Assembly: GCA_947497265.1 (NCBI GenBank)
Contig: CANMFP010000003.1
Location: forward strand, 277,888-341,887
DNA length: 64,000 bases
From: an uncultured Isoptericola sp.
GTDB lineage: Bacteria; Actinomycetota; Actinomycetes; Actinomycetales; Cellulomonadaceae
Direction of reading: 5' to 3'
Shown here: positions 9,732 to 17,617 of the stretch, one piece after another
How the letters are laid out: each line of letters starts with the position of its first letter
Position numbering within the stretch: position 1 is the first letter of the stretch
Notes under the pieces: model-generated
Databases searched by the model: none
What the model was told of the DNA's origin: nothing
What the model saw: only the letters and a program-made list of their open reading frames with translations
Made by a program: the position numbers and the translations under genes

Positions 9732-9766
9732 CGTGCCTCCTCGAACTCACTCGTCGGTCTCTTCGT

Positions 9767-9782
9767 TGCGAACCGGTTCGAC
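9767..9782. promoter_or_regulatory. LacI-type operator O1 upstream of the LacI gene
   Basis: The core CGAACCGGTTCG is repeated here 36 bp before the LacI start codon, in a position to block the repressor's own promoter. Confidence 0.65.
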
Positions 9783-9853
9783 ATTAGCGGGCGTGAGGCC
9801 GGTCACGCAAGGGTCCGTCGATGGCGGGTTTCCAAGCGTGTCGGGAGCGCTCG

Positions 9854-9869
9854 GTCGAACCGATTCGCC
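9854..9869. promoter_or_regulatory. Weaker LacI-type operator O4
   Basis: GTCGAACCGATTCGCC differs from the perfect site at two positions. It lies 87 bp from O1 and 53 bp before the GDSL gene, so it could support looping with O1 or touch the divergent promoter. Confidence 0.45.
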
Positions 9870-9921
9870 TATTCCTCTCCCTGACCCGCCGCACACCGAG
9901 CGCGTCGGGTAGGTTCGGCGC

Positions 9922-10566
9922 GTGCCCGCCCCTCCCCGCGACCTGCGGATCTGCTTCGTCGGTGACTCCTACGTGGCCGGCGTCGGGGACCCTTCGGCGC
10001 TCGGCTGGGTCGGCCGGGTCGTCGCGGCGGCGGACGCCGCGGGACACCCCGTCACCGCATACAACCTCGGCGTGCGCGGCGACACCTCGGCACAGGTCGC
10101 CGACCGGCTCGATGCCGAGCTCCGCCCCCGCCTCGTCCGCGGGACCGACGCCCGGGCCGTCCTGGCGTGCGGCGTGAACGACACGGTGGCGACCGCCGAC
10201 GGCATCCGGCTCCCGGCGACGGTCAGCGTGGACGCCCTGCGGCGCGCGGTGACGACGGCGCGGTGCCGCACCGGCGACGGTGGCGTCCTCGTCGTCGGCC
10301 CGCCCGCCGTCGGCGACGAGGCGCAGAACCGCCGTCTCCGTGACCTCGACGCACGCTTCTCGCGCACCTGTGACGAGCTGGGCGTGGCCTACGTCGCGAC
10401 GTTCGCCGCCACCGTCGGCCACGACGTGTGGCGTCACGAGGTCGCGATCGGCGACTCCTACCACCCGGGGGCCCTGGGGTACGCCGCGCTCGCAGCGGTG
10501 GTCGCACCGTCGTTCCTCGCCTGGGTCTCGTCCACCGGCGACCGGGCGGCACCAGCCTGTGGATGA
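9922..10566 (+). CDS. SGNH/GDSL-type esterase or lipase
   Basis: A 214-residue protein with the SGNH hydrolase blocks in order: GDSYVAGVG near residue 14 (nucleophile Ser), a Gly in LGVRGDT, GVND near residue 75 (oxyanion Asn), and DSYHPGALGY near residue 180 carrying the catalytic Asp and His. No signal peptide is seen, so it is probably cytoplasmic. It starts at GTG 9922, divergent from the LacI gene. The substrate is unknown; members act on acyl or acetyl esters, and deacetylation of imported sugars is possible but unproven. Confidence 0.8.
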   Translation: MPAPPRDLRICFVGDSYVAGVGDPSALGWVGRVVAAADAAGHPVTAYNLGVRGDTSAQVADRLDAELRPRLVRGTDARAVLACGVNDTVATADGIRLPATVSVDALRRAVTTARCRTGDGGVLVVGPPAVGDEAQNRRLRDLDARFSRTCDELGVAYVATFAATVGHDVWRHEVAIGDSYHPGALGYAALAAVVAPSFLAWVSSTGDRAAPACG

Positions 10567-10605
10567 CGCCCGGAGCGTGTCGGTCCCGTCCGTCAGGCTG
10601 TGGGC

Positions 10606-11199
10606 ATGACCCAGGAGACGACGCCGACCCCCGGCGCCCGCTGCTTCGGTGACGGCGACCCGCTCTACGCCGAGTACCACGACACCGAGTGGGGCCTGCC
10701 CGTGCACGGCGAGGCCGAGCTGCTCGAACGGATCGCTCTCGAGGGATTCCAGTCCGGGCTGTCGTGGCTGACGATCCTGCGCAAGCGCGACGCGTTCCGC
10801 GAGGTCTTCGGCGGGTTCGATCCCGAGCGCGTGGCTGCCATGACTCCCGACGACGTCGAGCGGCTCCTGGGCGACGCCCGCATCGTGCGCAACCGGGCCA
10901 AGATCGAGGCCACGATCTCGAACGGACGCGCGGTCCTGACGCTGCACGAGTCCGGACGGACCCTCGACGAGCTGTTCTGGTCCTTCGCTCCCCCACCGCG
11001 GGGGACCCGCGTCGCCACGTGGCAGGACGTGCCGGCCGCCACGGACGAGTCGAAGGCACTGGCCAAGGCCCTCAAGAAGGAGGGCTTCCGGTTCTTCGGC
11101 CCGACGACGGCGTACGCGGCCATGCAGGCGTGCGGGCTGGTGGACGATCACCTCGCGACGTGCCCGGTGGTCACCGCCGAGGGCGCGCCCGGCCGCTGA
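10606..11199 (+). CDS. tag: DNA-3-methyladenine glycosylase I
   Basis: A 197-residue base-excision repair enzyme removing 3-methyladenine from DNA. The zinc-snap ligands of the Tag family are visible: Cys13 in ARCFGDG and His25 in YHDTEWG at the N-terminus, and the HLATC pair near the C-terminus. The helix GFQSGLSWLTILRKR is family-typical. ATG 10606 was chosen; a GTG two codons earlier is possible. It stands alone after the GDSL gene and converges with the HxlR gene. Confidence 0.92.
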   Translation: MTQETTPTPGARCFGDGDPLYAEYHDTEWGLPVHGEAELLERIALEGFQSGLSWLTILRKRDAFREVFGGFDPERVAAMTPDDVERLLGDARIVRNRAKIEATISNGRAVLTLHESGRTLDELFWSFAPPPRGTRVATWQDVPAATDESKALAKALKKEGFRFFGPTTAYAAMQACGLVDDHLATCPVVTAEGAPGR

Positions 11200-11224
11200 G
11201 CGGTGCCGTGTGCCCGGCCGAGGC

Positions 11225-11596
11225 TCAGAGCTCGGCCTCGTCGCGCGCGTCGTAGGCGTCGCGCGCGCGCTCGACGGCGGGCAGGTGCGCCGACGCCCAC
11301 TCCAGCACGACGTCGACGGGCTGGCGCAGCGTCTTGCCGAGCGGCGTGATCGAGTACCGGACCGCGACCGGGCGCGTGGAGACGATCTCGCGTTCCACCA
11401 CGCCGTTGCGCTCGAGCCGGCGAAGGGTGGCGGTCAGCGACTTCTGCGTCACCGCGGGGATGGCTCGACGCAGCTCGTTGAAGCGGCAGGGACGTTCGCA
11501 GAGCTCGTCGAGCACTCCGAGGGACCACTTGTCGAGCACCTGGTCGAGGAGCTCTCGGTGGGGGGCGTCGATGCGGAGCGCGCCGTCGGTATCCAT
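11225..11596 (-). CDS. HxlR family transcriptional regulator
   Basis: A 123-residue winged-helix protein. The family pattern is clear: KWSLGVLDELCERPCRFNELRRAIPAVTQKSLTATLRRLERNGVVER. HxlR proteins often sense redox or reactive carbonyl stress. It is divergent from the RidA gene with 79 bp between them, so it very likely controls RidA. The intergenic imperfect palindrome CTAGATATCCTAG (11633-11645) is a candidate operator. Confidence 0.87.
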   Translation of the reverse strand: MDTDGALRIDAPHRELLDQVLDKWSLGVLDELCERPCRFNELRRAIPAVTQKSLTATLRRLERNGVVEREIVSTRPVAVRYSITPLGKTLRQPVDVVLEWASAHLPAVERARDAYDARDEAEL

Positions 11597-11632
11597 GACG
11601 AAACCTCGTCTCGTTGAAGTGCCTTCCCGTGC

Positions 11633-11645
11633 CTAGATATCCTAG
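11633..11645. promoter_or_regulatory. Candidate operator between HxlR and RidA genes
   Basis: CTAGATATCCTAG is an AT-rich, nearly symmetric element in an otherwise GC-rich divergent promoter. A direct RidA ribosome site (AAGGAGA) follows downstream. Binding by the HxlR protein is inference. Confidence 0.35.
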
Positions 11646-11675
11646 CGATACCTGCTTCGACAAGGAGAGACGACC

Positions 11676-12086
11676 ATGACTGTTCAGCACTTCACGCCGG
11701 AGGGCATGCTGCAGCCCACCCCCTACCACCACGTGGCCGTCGGCACCGGCACGACCCACGTGCACGTCAGCGGCCAGGTCTCCCGCCAGGCTGACGGGAC
11801 CCCGGTCGCACCGGGCGACCTGGCCGGTCAGGTCGCCCGGTCCTTGCAGAACACGGGCCTCGGCCTGACGGCCGCCGGAGCGTCGTTCGCCGACGTGCTG
11901 CGTCTGACGTTCTACGTGACCGGGTGGACGCCGGAGAAGATCGGCGACCTCATGGCCGGGATCGAGGCGGTCGCCGAGGAGATCGGCCTCCCGCTCCCCA
12001 TGCCGCCGGCCAGCCTGATCGGTGTCGACTACCTCTTCGAGCCGGACGTCCTCGTCGAGGTCGAGGCGACCGCGCTGCTCGACTGA
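11676..12086 (+). CDS. RidA/YjgF-family protein
   Basis: A 136-residue member of the RidA family, whose prototype hydrolyses reactive enamine/imine intermediates from PLP enzymes. The N-terminal stretch YHHVAVGTGTTHVHVSGQ and the segment ADVLRLTFYVTGW are typical. The usual C-terminal Arg of the active RidA subgroup is not obvious, so it may belong to an Rid subgroup with another role. AAGGAGAG precedes the ATG. Its last 58 bp overlap the convergent LysR gene. Confidence 0.8.
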   Translation: MTVQHFTPEGMLQPTPYHHVAVGTGTTHVHVSGQVSRQADGTPVAPGDLAGQVARSLQNTGLGLTAAGASFADVLRLTFYVTGWTPEKIGDLMAGIEAVAEEIGLPLPMPPASLIGVDYLFEPDVLVEVEATALLD

Positions 12087-12976
12087 CCCGCCGGGCCGTG
12101 CCGACCGTCGTCGGCGGCGGGCGAGGGCCGCACCGCGACGGCCGCTGCGAGCAACGTGCCGAGCCCGGCGGGGCGGGTGTGCGCCGGCCACGCGAGGACC
12201 GTCGTCACGGGCGGCGCGTCCGTCACGGGGATCGCAGCGTGCTCCGGCCACTGCCACGCCCGGCTCGACGCGGGGATGACCAGGAGGGTGCGCCCCAGTG
12301 CGACGAGCTGTGCGAGCTGGGACTGCGATCGCACCTCCGGTCCGGGGCCGTCGGGGTACGTGCCGTCCAGTCGCGGCCATCGCGCCATCGGCAGGTCAGG
12401 GACGCGTGCGACGTCGGACATCGTCACCTCGGCCCGGGCGGCCAACGGGTGCGCGGCGGGAACGATCGCCACCTGTCCCTCCGTCAGCAGATCCTGCGTC
12501 TCGAACCCGGCGAGATCGTCGACAGGGCGGTGCATCAGCGCGACGTCGGCCGCACCGCGGCGCAGGACGCCGGCCTGCTCCCCCACCTCGCACAGCATCA
12601 CCTCGACCGGTACGGCGCCGTCCCTGCTCGCGTGCGCGTCGAGCAGGGACTGCAGCAGCTCGTGGGAGGCGCCGGCCTTGGTCACCAAGGTGATCACCCG
12701 CGACGGGTCGGCGGCGCGACGGGTACGCCGCTCGGCCGCCTCGACGGCGGCGAGCGCCCGCCCGGCCTCCCGGTGCAGCACCTCCCCGACGGCGGTGAGC
12801 GCGACGCCCCGTCGATCGCGGTCGAAGAGCTGCGCGCCGAGCCGCCGTTCGAGCTGCCGGATCGCCCGCGACAGCGGCGGCTGCGCGATGCCGAGCCGCT
12901 CGGCCGCGCGCCCGAAGTGCAGCTCGTCGGCCACCGCCGTGAAATAGCGCAGCTCGCGCGTCTCGAGGGTGTCCAC
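12029..12976 (-). CDS. LysR family transcriptional regulator
   Basis: A 315-residue regulator: helix-turn-helix LRYFTAVADELHFGRAAERLGIAQPPLSRAIRQLE at the N-terminus and an effector domain after about residue 95. An ATG at 13000 is also in frame. I prefer GTG 12976 because it places the helix-turn-helix at the normal distance and leaves the palindrome ATACC-N5-GGTAT upstream instead of across the start codon. It is divergent from the SDR gene, the classic LysR target arrangement. Its 3' end overlaps the RidA gene by 58 bp, tail to tail. Confidence 0.85.
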   Translation of the reverse strand: MDTLETRELRYFTAVADELHFGRAAERLGIAQPPLSRAIRQLERRLGAQLFDRDRRGVALTAVGEVLHREAGRALAAVEAAERRTRRAADPSRVITLVTKAGASHELLQSLLDAHASRDGAVPVEVMLCEVGEQAGVLRRGAADVALMHRPVDDLAGFETQDLLTEGQVAIVPAAHPLAARAEVTMSDVARVPDLPMARWPRLDGTYPDGPGPEVRSQSQLAQLVALGRTLLVIPASSRAWQWPEHAAIPVTDAPPVTTVLAWPAHTRPAGLGTLLAAAVAVRPSPAADDGRHGPAGQSSSAVASTSTRTSGSKR

Positions 12977-12998
12977 GGTGTCCGAGCCTACGCGGCTC

Positions 12999-13013
12999 AT
13001 ACCTGTGGGGTAT
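12999..13013. promoter_or_regulatory. LysR-type box between LysR and SDR genes
   Basis: ATACC-N5-GGTAT contains the T-N11-A core (T13000, A13012) typical of LysR recognition boxes and lies in the divergent promoter. Confidence 0.5.
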
Positions 13014-13071
13014 CACAGGCGACCCGATCGATCTTGGACGGACCGGGCCCGCACGCCCGAGCATCGTTCCC

Positions 13072-13788
13072 ATGGAACAGCAGAAGATCGCCCTCGTCAC
13101 CGGCGCCAACAAGGGAATCGGGTACGCCATCGCCCATGGTCTGGGCCAGGAAGGCTTTCGGGTCGCCGTCGGCGCCCGCGACGACGCACGACGGGACGCG
13201 GCCGTCCAGAAGCTGCGCGCGGACGGTGTGGACGCGTTCGGCGTCGGGCTCGACGTCATCTCCGACGAGAGCGTCGCCGCGGCGGCGCGGGCCGTCGCGT
13301 CCGAAGCGGGGCGGCTCGACGTCCTCGTCAACAACGCCGGGATCTCCGGCAGCCTCGCCGACGGCGCCCAGGACCCGACGACCCTCGACCTCGACGTCGT
13401 GCGTACCGTGCTGGACACGAACGCGTTCGGGGCGGTGCGCGTGACCAACGCGATGCTGCCGCTGCTCGAGAGCGCCGACTCGCCTCGGATCGTGAACATG
13501 TCCAGCGACATGGGCTCGCTGGAGCTGCACACCGGCCCTCTCCTGGCCGCCTATGCGGCGTCCAAGACGATGCTCAACGCGCTCACGGTCCACTACGCGC
13601 GCCGGCTGGCCGACACGAACGTCATCGTGAACTCCGCGTGCCCCGGCTACGTCGCGACCGACTTCACCGGGCACGACGGCCCGCGCACTCCCGACCAGGG
13701 CGCCGCGGTCGCGATCCGGCTGGCCACGCTGCCCGACGACGGTCCCCGCGGCGGGTTCTTCAACGAGGCCGGACCGCTCCCCTGGTAA
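13072..13788 (+). CDS. SDR family NAD(P)-dependent oxidoreductase
   Basis: A 238-residue short-chain dehydrogenase. The cofactor loop TGANKGIG lies at about residues 10-17, NNAG near 87, the catalytic Ser in NMSSD near 144, and YAASK carries Tyr and Lys near 162. The early placement of the glycine motif suits the ATG at 13072. Plant and bacterial relatives reduce carbonyls. The divergent LysR probably regulates it. Substrate unknown. Confidence 0.88.
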   Translation: MEQQKIALVTGANKGIGYAIAHGLGQEGFRVAVGARDDARRDAAVQKLRADGVDAFGVGLDVISDESVAAAARAVASEAGRLDVLVNNAGISGSLADGAQDPTTLDLDVVRTVLDTNAFGAVRVTNAMLPLLESADSPRIVNMSSDMGSLELHTGPLLAAYAASKTMLNALTVHYARRLADTNVIVNSACPGYVATDFTGHDGPRTPDQGAAVAIRLATLPDDGPRGGFFNEAGPLPW

Positions 13789-13794
13789 CCGTTC

Positions 13795-13870
13795 GTGTTG
13801 TGGGCGCGATTTCTGGGGCTGAAGATGGCCTCAAGCAGACAAATCGGGCCAGAAATCGCGCCCACAACAC
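13795..13870. terminator. Perfect 22-bp inverted repeat between convergent genes
   Basis: The arms 13795-13816 and 13849-13870 are exact reverse complements separated by 32 bp. The arm contains GGGCGCGATTTCTGG. It lies between the SDR stop and the ccsB stop, so it could end transcription from both sides. Its length and perfection also fit a dispersed extragenic palindrome. Confidence 0.6.
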
Positions 13871-13893
13871 GGAGGGTGGGTCGGTCGGTCGGG

Positions 13894-14859
13894 TCAGTCG
13901 AGGCCGCTGTAGGAGTGCTTGCCGTTGAAGATCAGGTTCACTCCGGTGAAGTTGAACAGCACGCACGCGTAGCCGATCAGCACCAGGTAGGCCGCGCGGC
14001 GGCCGGACCAGCCTCGCGTCGTCCGCGCATGGAGGTAGGCGGCGTACACGACCCAGACGACGAAGCTCCAGACCTCCTTCGGGTCCCAGCCCCAGTAGCG
14101 CCCCCAGGCGTGCTCCGCCCAGATCGCGCCGCCGATCAGCGTGAACGTCCACAGGACGAACGCCACGGCGTTGAGGCGGAAGCTGAGTATCTCGAGCTGA
14201 GCGGGTACGGGCATCCCGTCCAGCCAGCGCCAGGACCGGCCGCTGAGCGCGACCGCGCCGTTCTCCCGGCTGTCCCGCAGGAGCTGGAGGACCGAGACGA
14301 CGAAGCTGACGGTGAAGATGCCCGTCGCGATGATCGCGACCCCGACGTGCAGGACGAGCCAGTAGGACTGCAGCGCCGGCTGGGTTGCCGTCGCCGGGAC
14401 GAAGACGACCTGGGCCAGCGCCAGGAAGAGCACGCAGAGCCCGACGACGAACGAGCCCAGGAACCGTACCTCGGCCCGTCGCGCGACCAGCACGAACGTC
14501 GCGAGCGTGATGAAGGCCCCGACGATCGTGAACTCGTACATGTTCGCCCAGGGGGCCCGCCCGGCAGCGATGCCACGCGCGACGATCGCCACCAGCAGGA
14601 GCACCGTGCCGAGCACGGTCACCGACATCCCCATCGCGGCGAACCGGCGGTTCTGGGGAGCGTGCGGTCCGCCGTCCACGCCGTCAGCGCCGTCAGCTCG
14701 GCCGTCGCCCTCCGTGGTGAGCGGGACCCGGGCCGGTGCCCGACGGGGCACGTCGGCCAACCGGGCGAGGTCGACGGCGAACATGATCAGCCCGATCGTC
14801 AGCGCGGTCGCCGCGGACCACACCAGGAGCTGGCTGAGCTCGGTGCCGGTCATGCTCAC
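13894..14859 (-). CDS. ccsB: CcsB/ResC-type cytochrome c biogenesis membrane protein
   Basis: A 321-residue polytopic protein. The tryptophan-rich haem-handling motif WGRYWGWDPKEVWSFV near residue 250 and several helices identify the CcsA/CcsB (system II) family, which carries haem across the membrane to apocytochrome c. The start GTG 14859 overlaps the upstream gene's stop; ATG 14853 is an alternative. The partner ResB and CcdA genes are not in the window. The upstream small membrane protein is co-transcribed and may assist. Confidence 0.88.
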   Translation of the reverse strand: MSMTGTELSQLLVWSAATALTIGLIMFAVDLARLADVPRRAPARVPLTTEGDGRADGADGVDGGPHAPQNRRFAAMGMSVTVLGTVLLLVAIVARGIAAGRAPWANMYEFTIVGAFITLATFVLVARRAEVRFLGSFVVGLCVLFLALAQVVFVPATATQPALQSYWLVLHVGVAIIATGIFTVSFVVSVLQLLRDSRENGAVALSGRSWRWLDGMPVPAQLEILSFRLNAVAFVLWTFTLIGGAIWAEHAWGRYWGWDPKEVWSFVVWVVYAAYLHARTTRGWSGRRAAYLVLIGYACVLFNFTGVNLIFNGKHSYSGLD

Positions 14860-15203
14860 CAGAACACGGCCAGGGCGACGTTCACGAGCGAGAGGCCGCC
14901 GACAGCGTGCGCGAGGCCCACCGGGACCGTCTGGTCACGCTTGATCTTCGAACGGCCGATCCACGCCGCGACCAGGACAGCGACCAGCACGACGAGCTTG
15001 ACGCCGATCTTCATGTGGTTGACGTCGCCGTCCGCCGACTCCGCCAGGCCCACGAGAGCGACACCGCTGGCGAGCTGCACCCAGCCGCCGACGAACTGCG
15101 ACATGGTCACCGTCGGAGTCCGGAACCGCGCGAACCATCCACCCACCAGGGCAGCGGCGCCGAGGATGTGGACGAACAGGGCAAGCATCACCATCAGATC
15201 CAT
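14856..15203 (-). CDS. Small four-helix membrane protein coupled to ccsB
   Basis: A 115-residue protein that is almost wholly hydrophobic with about four membrane segments (LMVMLALFVHILGAAALVGGW, then helices near 40, 70 and 95). I chose ATG 15203 because it places the first helix right at the N-terminus; an earlier in-frame start is possible. Its stop overlaps the ccsB start, so the two are translated together. I do not recognise the family; a role in haem or copper handling is only suggested by the neighbour. Confidence 0.65.
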   Translation of the reverse strand: MDLMVMLALFVHILGAAALVGGWFARFRTPTVTMSQFVGGWVQLASGVALVGLAESADGDVNHMKIGVKLVVLVAVLVAAWIGRSKIKRDQTVPVGLAHAVGGLSLVNVALAVFW

Positions 15204-15324
15204 GGCCGTCACACTAGCCGACGCGGCGTCGGCAACATTCACGCGGCGGCTGTGATCTTCGCCCGTCGGCGCACCCGGCCCGGGACGTGGCGTCGCCGCC
15301 GGACGCCGCGGTCGTCAGGCTCGG

Positions 15325-16464
15325 TCAGGAGCCGAGCACGCCCGGGACCGCCGTGAGACGGCGCGCCAGCTCGTCGCCGTCCGCACCCGAGACGGTCGGC
15401 ACCGCGGCCCGTGCACCCGAGCCCTCGAGGTCCGATCGCTCCGGGCCGGCCGCTGCCCCGCCGTCGGGCAGGTTGCCCGCGAGGACCTGCTCGGTGGGGC
15501 GGAGCCGGCGGATGGCCACGGCCGCCACCTGGTCGGGGCGGCGGTCGACGGCGCGCGCGTAGATGCCGGCGTCGTGCTGACCGTCGTCCCCCACGAGCAG
15601 CCAGCGCACGTGGGGGAACCAGGACATGAGCAGCTCGATGCTGGCGTTCTTGTGCGCCTGCCCGCTGCGGAACCAGCCGGTCATGGTGGGCCCCCAGTCG
15701 GTGAGCAGCAACGGACCCGGCGGGTAGGCGTTGCGCGCGAGGAAGGCCCGCAGCGTCGCCGCGGTGTTCCACGCGCCCGTCGAGAGGTAGACGAACGGCG
15801 CCTCCGGGTGGGCCTGCCGCAGCCGCCGGTAGAACGCGGGCATGCCCGGCACGGCGCGCCGCTTGCTGGAGTGGCGCACGAACGTGTTCCACGCCGCGAG
15901 CAGCGGGCGCGGCACCGAGGTGACCATCGTCGTGTCGTCGATGTCGCTGATCACGCCGAACCGCGTCTCCGGGCCGATGATCAGCAACGGCGCGTCCGCG
16001 GTGTCCTCCTGCTCCGGCGGGACCGTCGGCTCCGTCGCGCGCTCCGCCGCCGTCGCGGCCCCCGCGTCGCTCAGCCGGGCCCGCTGCCAGCCCGGCGGCA
16101 GCGGCGGGTCGGCCGGCACGTCCACCTGGACGTCGACGTAGCCGGCCCGGTCGCTCTGCACGACCTGTCGGGCGCCGCCGACCTGGACCAGGACCCTGCG
16201 GTGCGGGGCCGGCACCGTCAGGAAGTGCCGGAAGCCGCGGCGCCCCGCGCGGTGGGCGTTGTCCGCCGCGACCCGGCCCGGCGGGGTCAGCAGCACCCTC
16301 GCGAGCACCCGCACCCGGCGCGGCGAACCGTAGCCGGAATACGTCTCCATCCGCGGCCGCCAGCCGACGCGGCGCAGCAGCCAGCCCGCCGCCTCGTAGA
16401 AGCGGTCCTCGACCACCGCGGCCAGGTGCGGCCGCTGCGACGGGTGCGGGGTCACGGTCATCAT
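15325..16464 (-). CDS. App1-family phosphatase domain protein
   Basis: A 379-residue HAD-like phosphatase. The App1 catalytic motif SDIDDTT lies near residue 173, with YLSTGAWN (motif II Ser/Thr) and GDDGQHD (motif III acids) following in order. Yeast App1 is a phosphatidate phosphatase; bacterial relatives are mostly untested. The N-terminal 150 residues form the usual App1 accessory region with a basic patch. No signal peptide. It stands alone, reading away from the DoxX-like gene. Confidence 0.8.
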   Translation of the reverse strand: MMTVTPHPSQRPHLAAVVEDRFYEAAGWLLRRVGWRPRMETYSGYGSPRRVRVLARVLLTPPGRVAADNAHRAGRRGFRHFLTVPAPHRRVLVQVGGARQVVQSDRAGYVDVQVDVPADPPLPPGWQRARLSDAGAATAAERATEPTVPPEQEDTADAPLLIIGPETRFGVISDIDDTTMVTSVPRPLLAAWNTFVRHSSKRRAVPGMPAFYRRLRQAHPEAPFVYLSTGAWNTAATLRAFLARNAYPPGPLLLTDWGPTMTGWFRSGQAHKNASIELLMSWFPHVRWLLVGDDGQHDAGIYARAVDRRPDQVAAVAIRRLRPTEQVLAGNLPDGGAAAGPERSDLEGSGARAAVPTVSGADGDELARRLTAVPGVLGS

Positions 16465-16591
16465 GCGGTCATCATCCGATCACTGAGCGCCCGAAGGCGC
16501 CGATGATCAGCGACGAGTCTCCACCAGAAGCCTTCCACGCCGCTATCAGACCAGGTAGCGAGCCTGTGCGCACGGTGCGACGATCGCGGGC

Positions 16592-17050
16592 ATGGATCTC
16601 TCCGTGCTCACCAGACCCTCGCCGCGCACGTCCGTGCCCCGCACGCTGGCACGGGTCGCGCTCGGCCTGGCGCTCGCCGGTGCGGGGATCTCGCACCTCA
16701 CCGTCGCGCGCGAGGAGTTCCAGGCGCAGGTGCCGAGCTGGTTCCCCGTCGACGACGACGTCACGGTGCTGGCGTCCGGCGTCGTGGAGATCGCCATCGG
16801 CGGTTCCCTCGTGGTGCTGTCGCGGTGGAAGGTGGCCGTCGGTCTGGTCGCCGCCGGGTTCTTCGTGGCGATCTTCCCCGGCAACGTCGCCCAGTGGCTC
16901 GAGGGCACGGACGGGTTCGGCCTCGACACCGACGCCAAGCGCCTGGCCCGGCTGCCGTTCCAGGCGGTGCTCGTCGCCCTGGCGCTGTGGTCGACGGGAG
17001 CGTGGTCGGCGCTGCGGACCGCCCGTCGCACCGACCGGTCCGGCAGGTGA
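16592..17050 (+). CDS. DoxX/MauE-like small membrane protein
   Basis: A 152-residue protein with four predicted helices: ALGLALAGAGISHL near residue 30, VLASGVVEIAIGGSLVVL near 65, AVGLVAAGFFVAIFPGNVAQW near 90 and a last one near 125. The pattern AGxxHL..R..F..QVPSWFP matches DoxX-related proteins of unknown function. It has no obvious ribosome site and may be leaderless. The following hypothetical gene starts 29 bp later. Confidence 0.65.
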   Translation: MDLSVLTRPSPRTSVPRTLARVALGLALAGAGISHLTVAREEFQAQVPSWFPVDDDVTVLASGVVEIAIGGSLVVLSRWKVAVGLVAAGFFVAIFPGNVAQWLEGTDGFGLDTDAKRLARLPFQAVLVALALWSTGAWSALRTARRTDRSGR

Positions 17051-17079
17051 GCGACGCGCTGCGTGCCTAGCATGCTGCG

Positions 17080-17526
17080 ATGAGCATGGACCTGCCGGAC
17101 GGCGAGCACCAGACCCCCGCCGGCGTCTCGGACGCGACCGTCGAGGCGCTCGGCATGCTGAGCGAGGCGTTGGAGACCGTCGAGCGCGCCCGCGGCCACC
17201 TGTACACGTTCCACCAGCTCACCGGGGAGGCCGACCTGGCCCTCGGGGACGCGGTGGACAAGCTGCGCGAGGCCGGCCACGAGGACGTCGCCCGCCGGAT
17301 CTCCGAGGACCTCGTCGGCCGCAACGTGATCGCCGGCCGCTGGACCTTCCAGATCGTCGAGGACTACGACGACGGCTACTGGCACGCGTTCCGCGCCCAC
17401 GAGCGGGACGCCCGTGAGGAGCTCGCCGACGGCGTCCGGCACCTGGCGGAAGCGCGGATGAAGCAGGAGCGCCGCACCCACGCACGTCCCGGCCACGAGG
17501 TGGGGCCGGGCGACGTCGACCGCTAG
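17080..17526 (+). CDS. Conserved actinobacterial protein of unknown function
   Basis: A 148-residue soluble, acidic and helical protein: VEALGMLSEALETVERARGHLYTFHQLTG followed by DKLREAGHEDVARRISEDLVGRNV and WTFQIVEDYDDGYW. No catalytic motif is recognised. ATG 17080 or 17086 could be used. Its codon use matches its neighbours. It may be co-transcribed with the DoxX-like gene. Confidence 0.7.
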   Translation: MSMDLPDGEHQTPAGVSDATVEALGMLSEALETVERARGHLYTFHQLTGEADLALGDAVDKLREAGHEDVARRISEDLVGRNVIAGRWTFQIVEDYDDGYWHAFRAHERDAREELADGVRHLAEARMKQERRTHARPGHEVGPGDVDR

Positions 17527-17529
17527 CGC

Positions 17530-17613
17530 TCAGGCGCCGGGCCGCCGTCGACGGTTGCGGAACCACCGCCACCCGGCGACGACGAACGGGAGATAACGCA
17601 GGATCCGTGCCAT
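17530..17613 (-). CDS. 27-residue basic membrane peptide coupled to TetR gene
   Basis: ATG 17613 begins 5 bp after the TetR stop with GAGGGG directly upstream. The product has one hydrophobic stretch (YLPFVVAGWRWF) and a basic tail (RNRRRRPGA). The spacing, ribosome site and single helix make it plausible as a small protein, but its length leaves chance open. Confidence 0.4.
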   Translation of the reverse strand: MARILRYLPFVVAGWRWFRNRRRRPGA

Positions 17614-17617
17614 CCCC

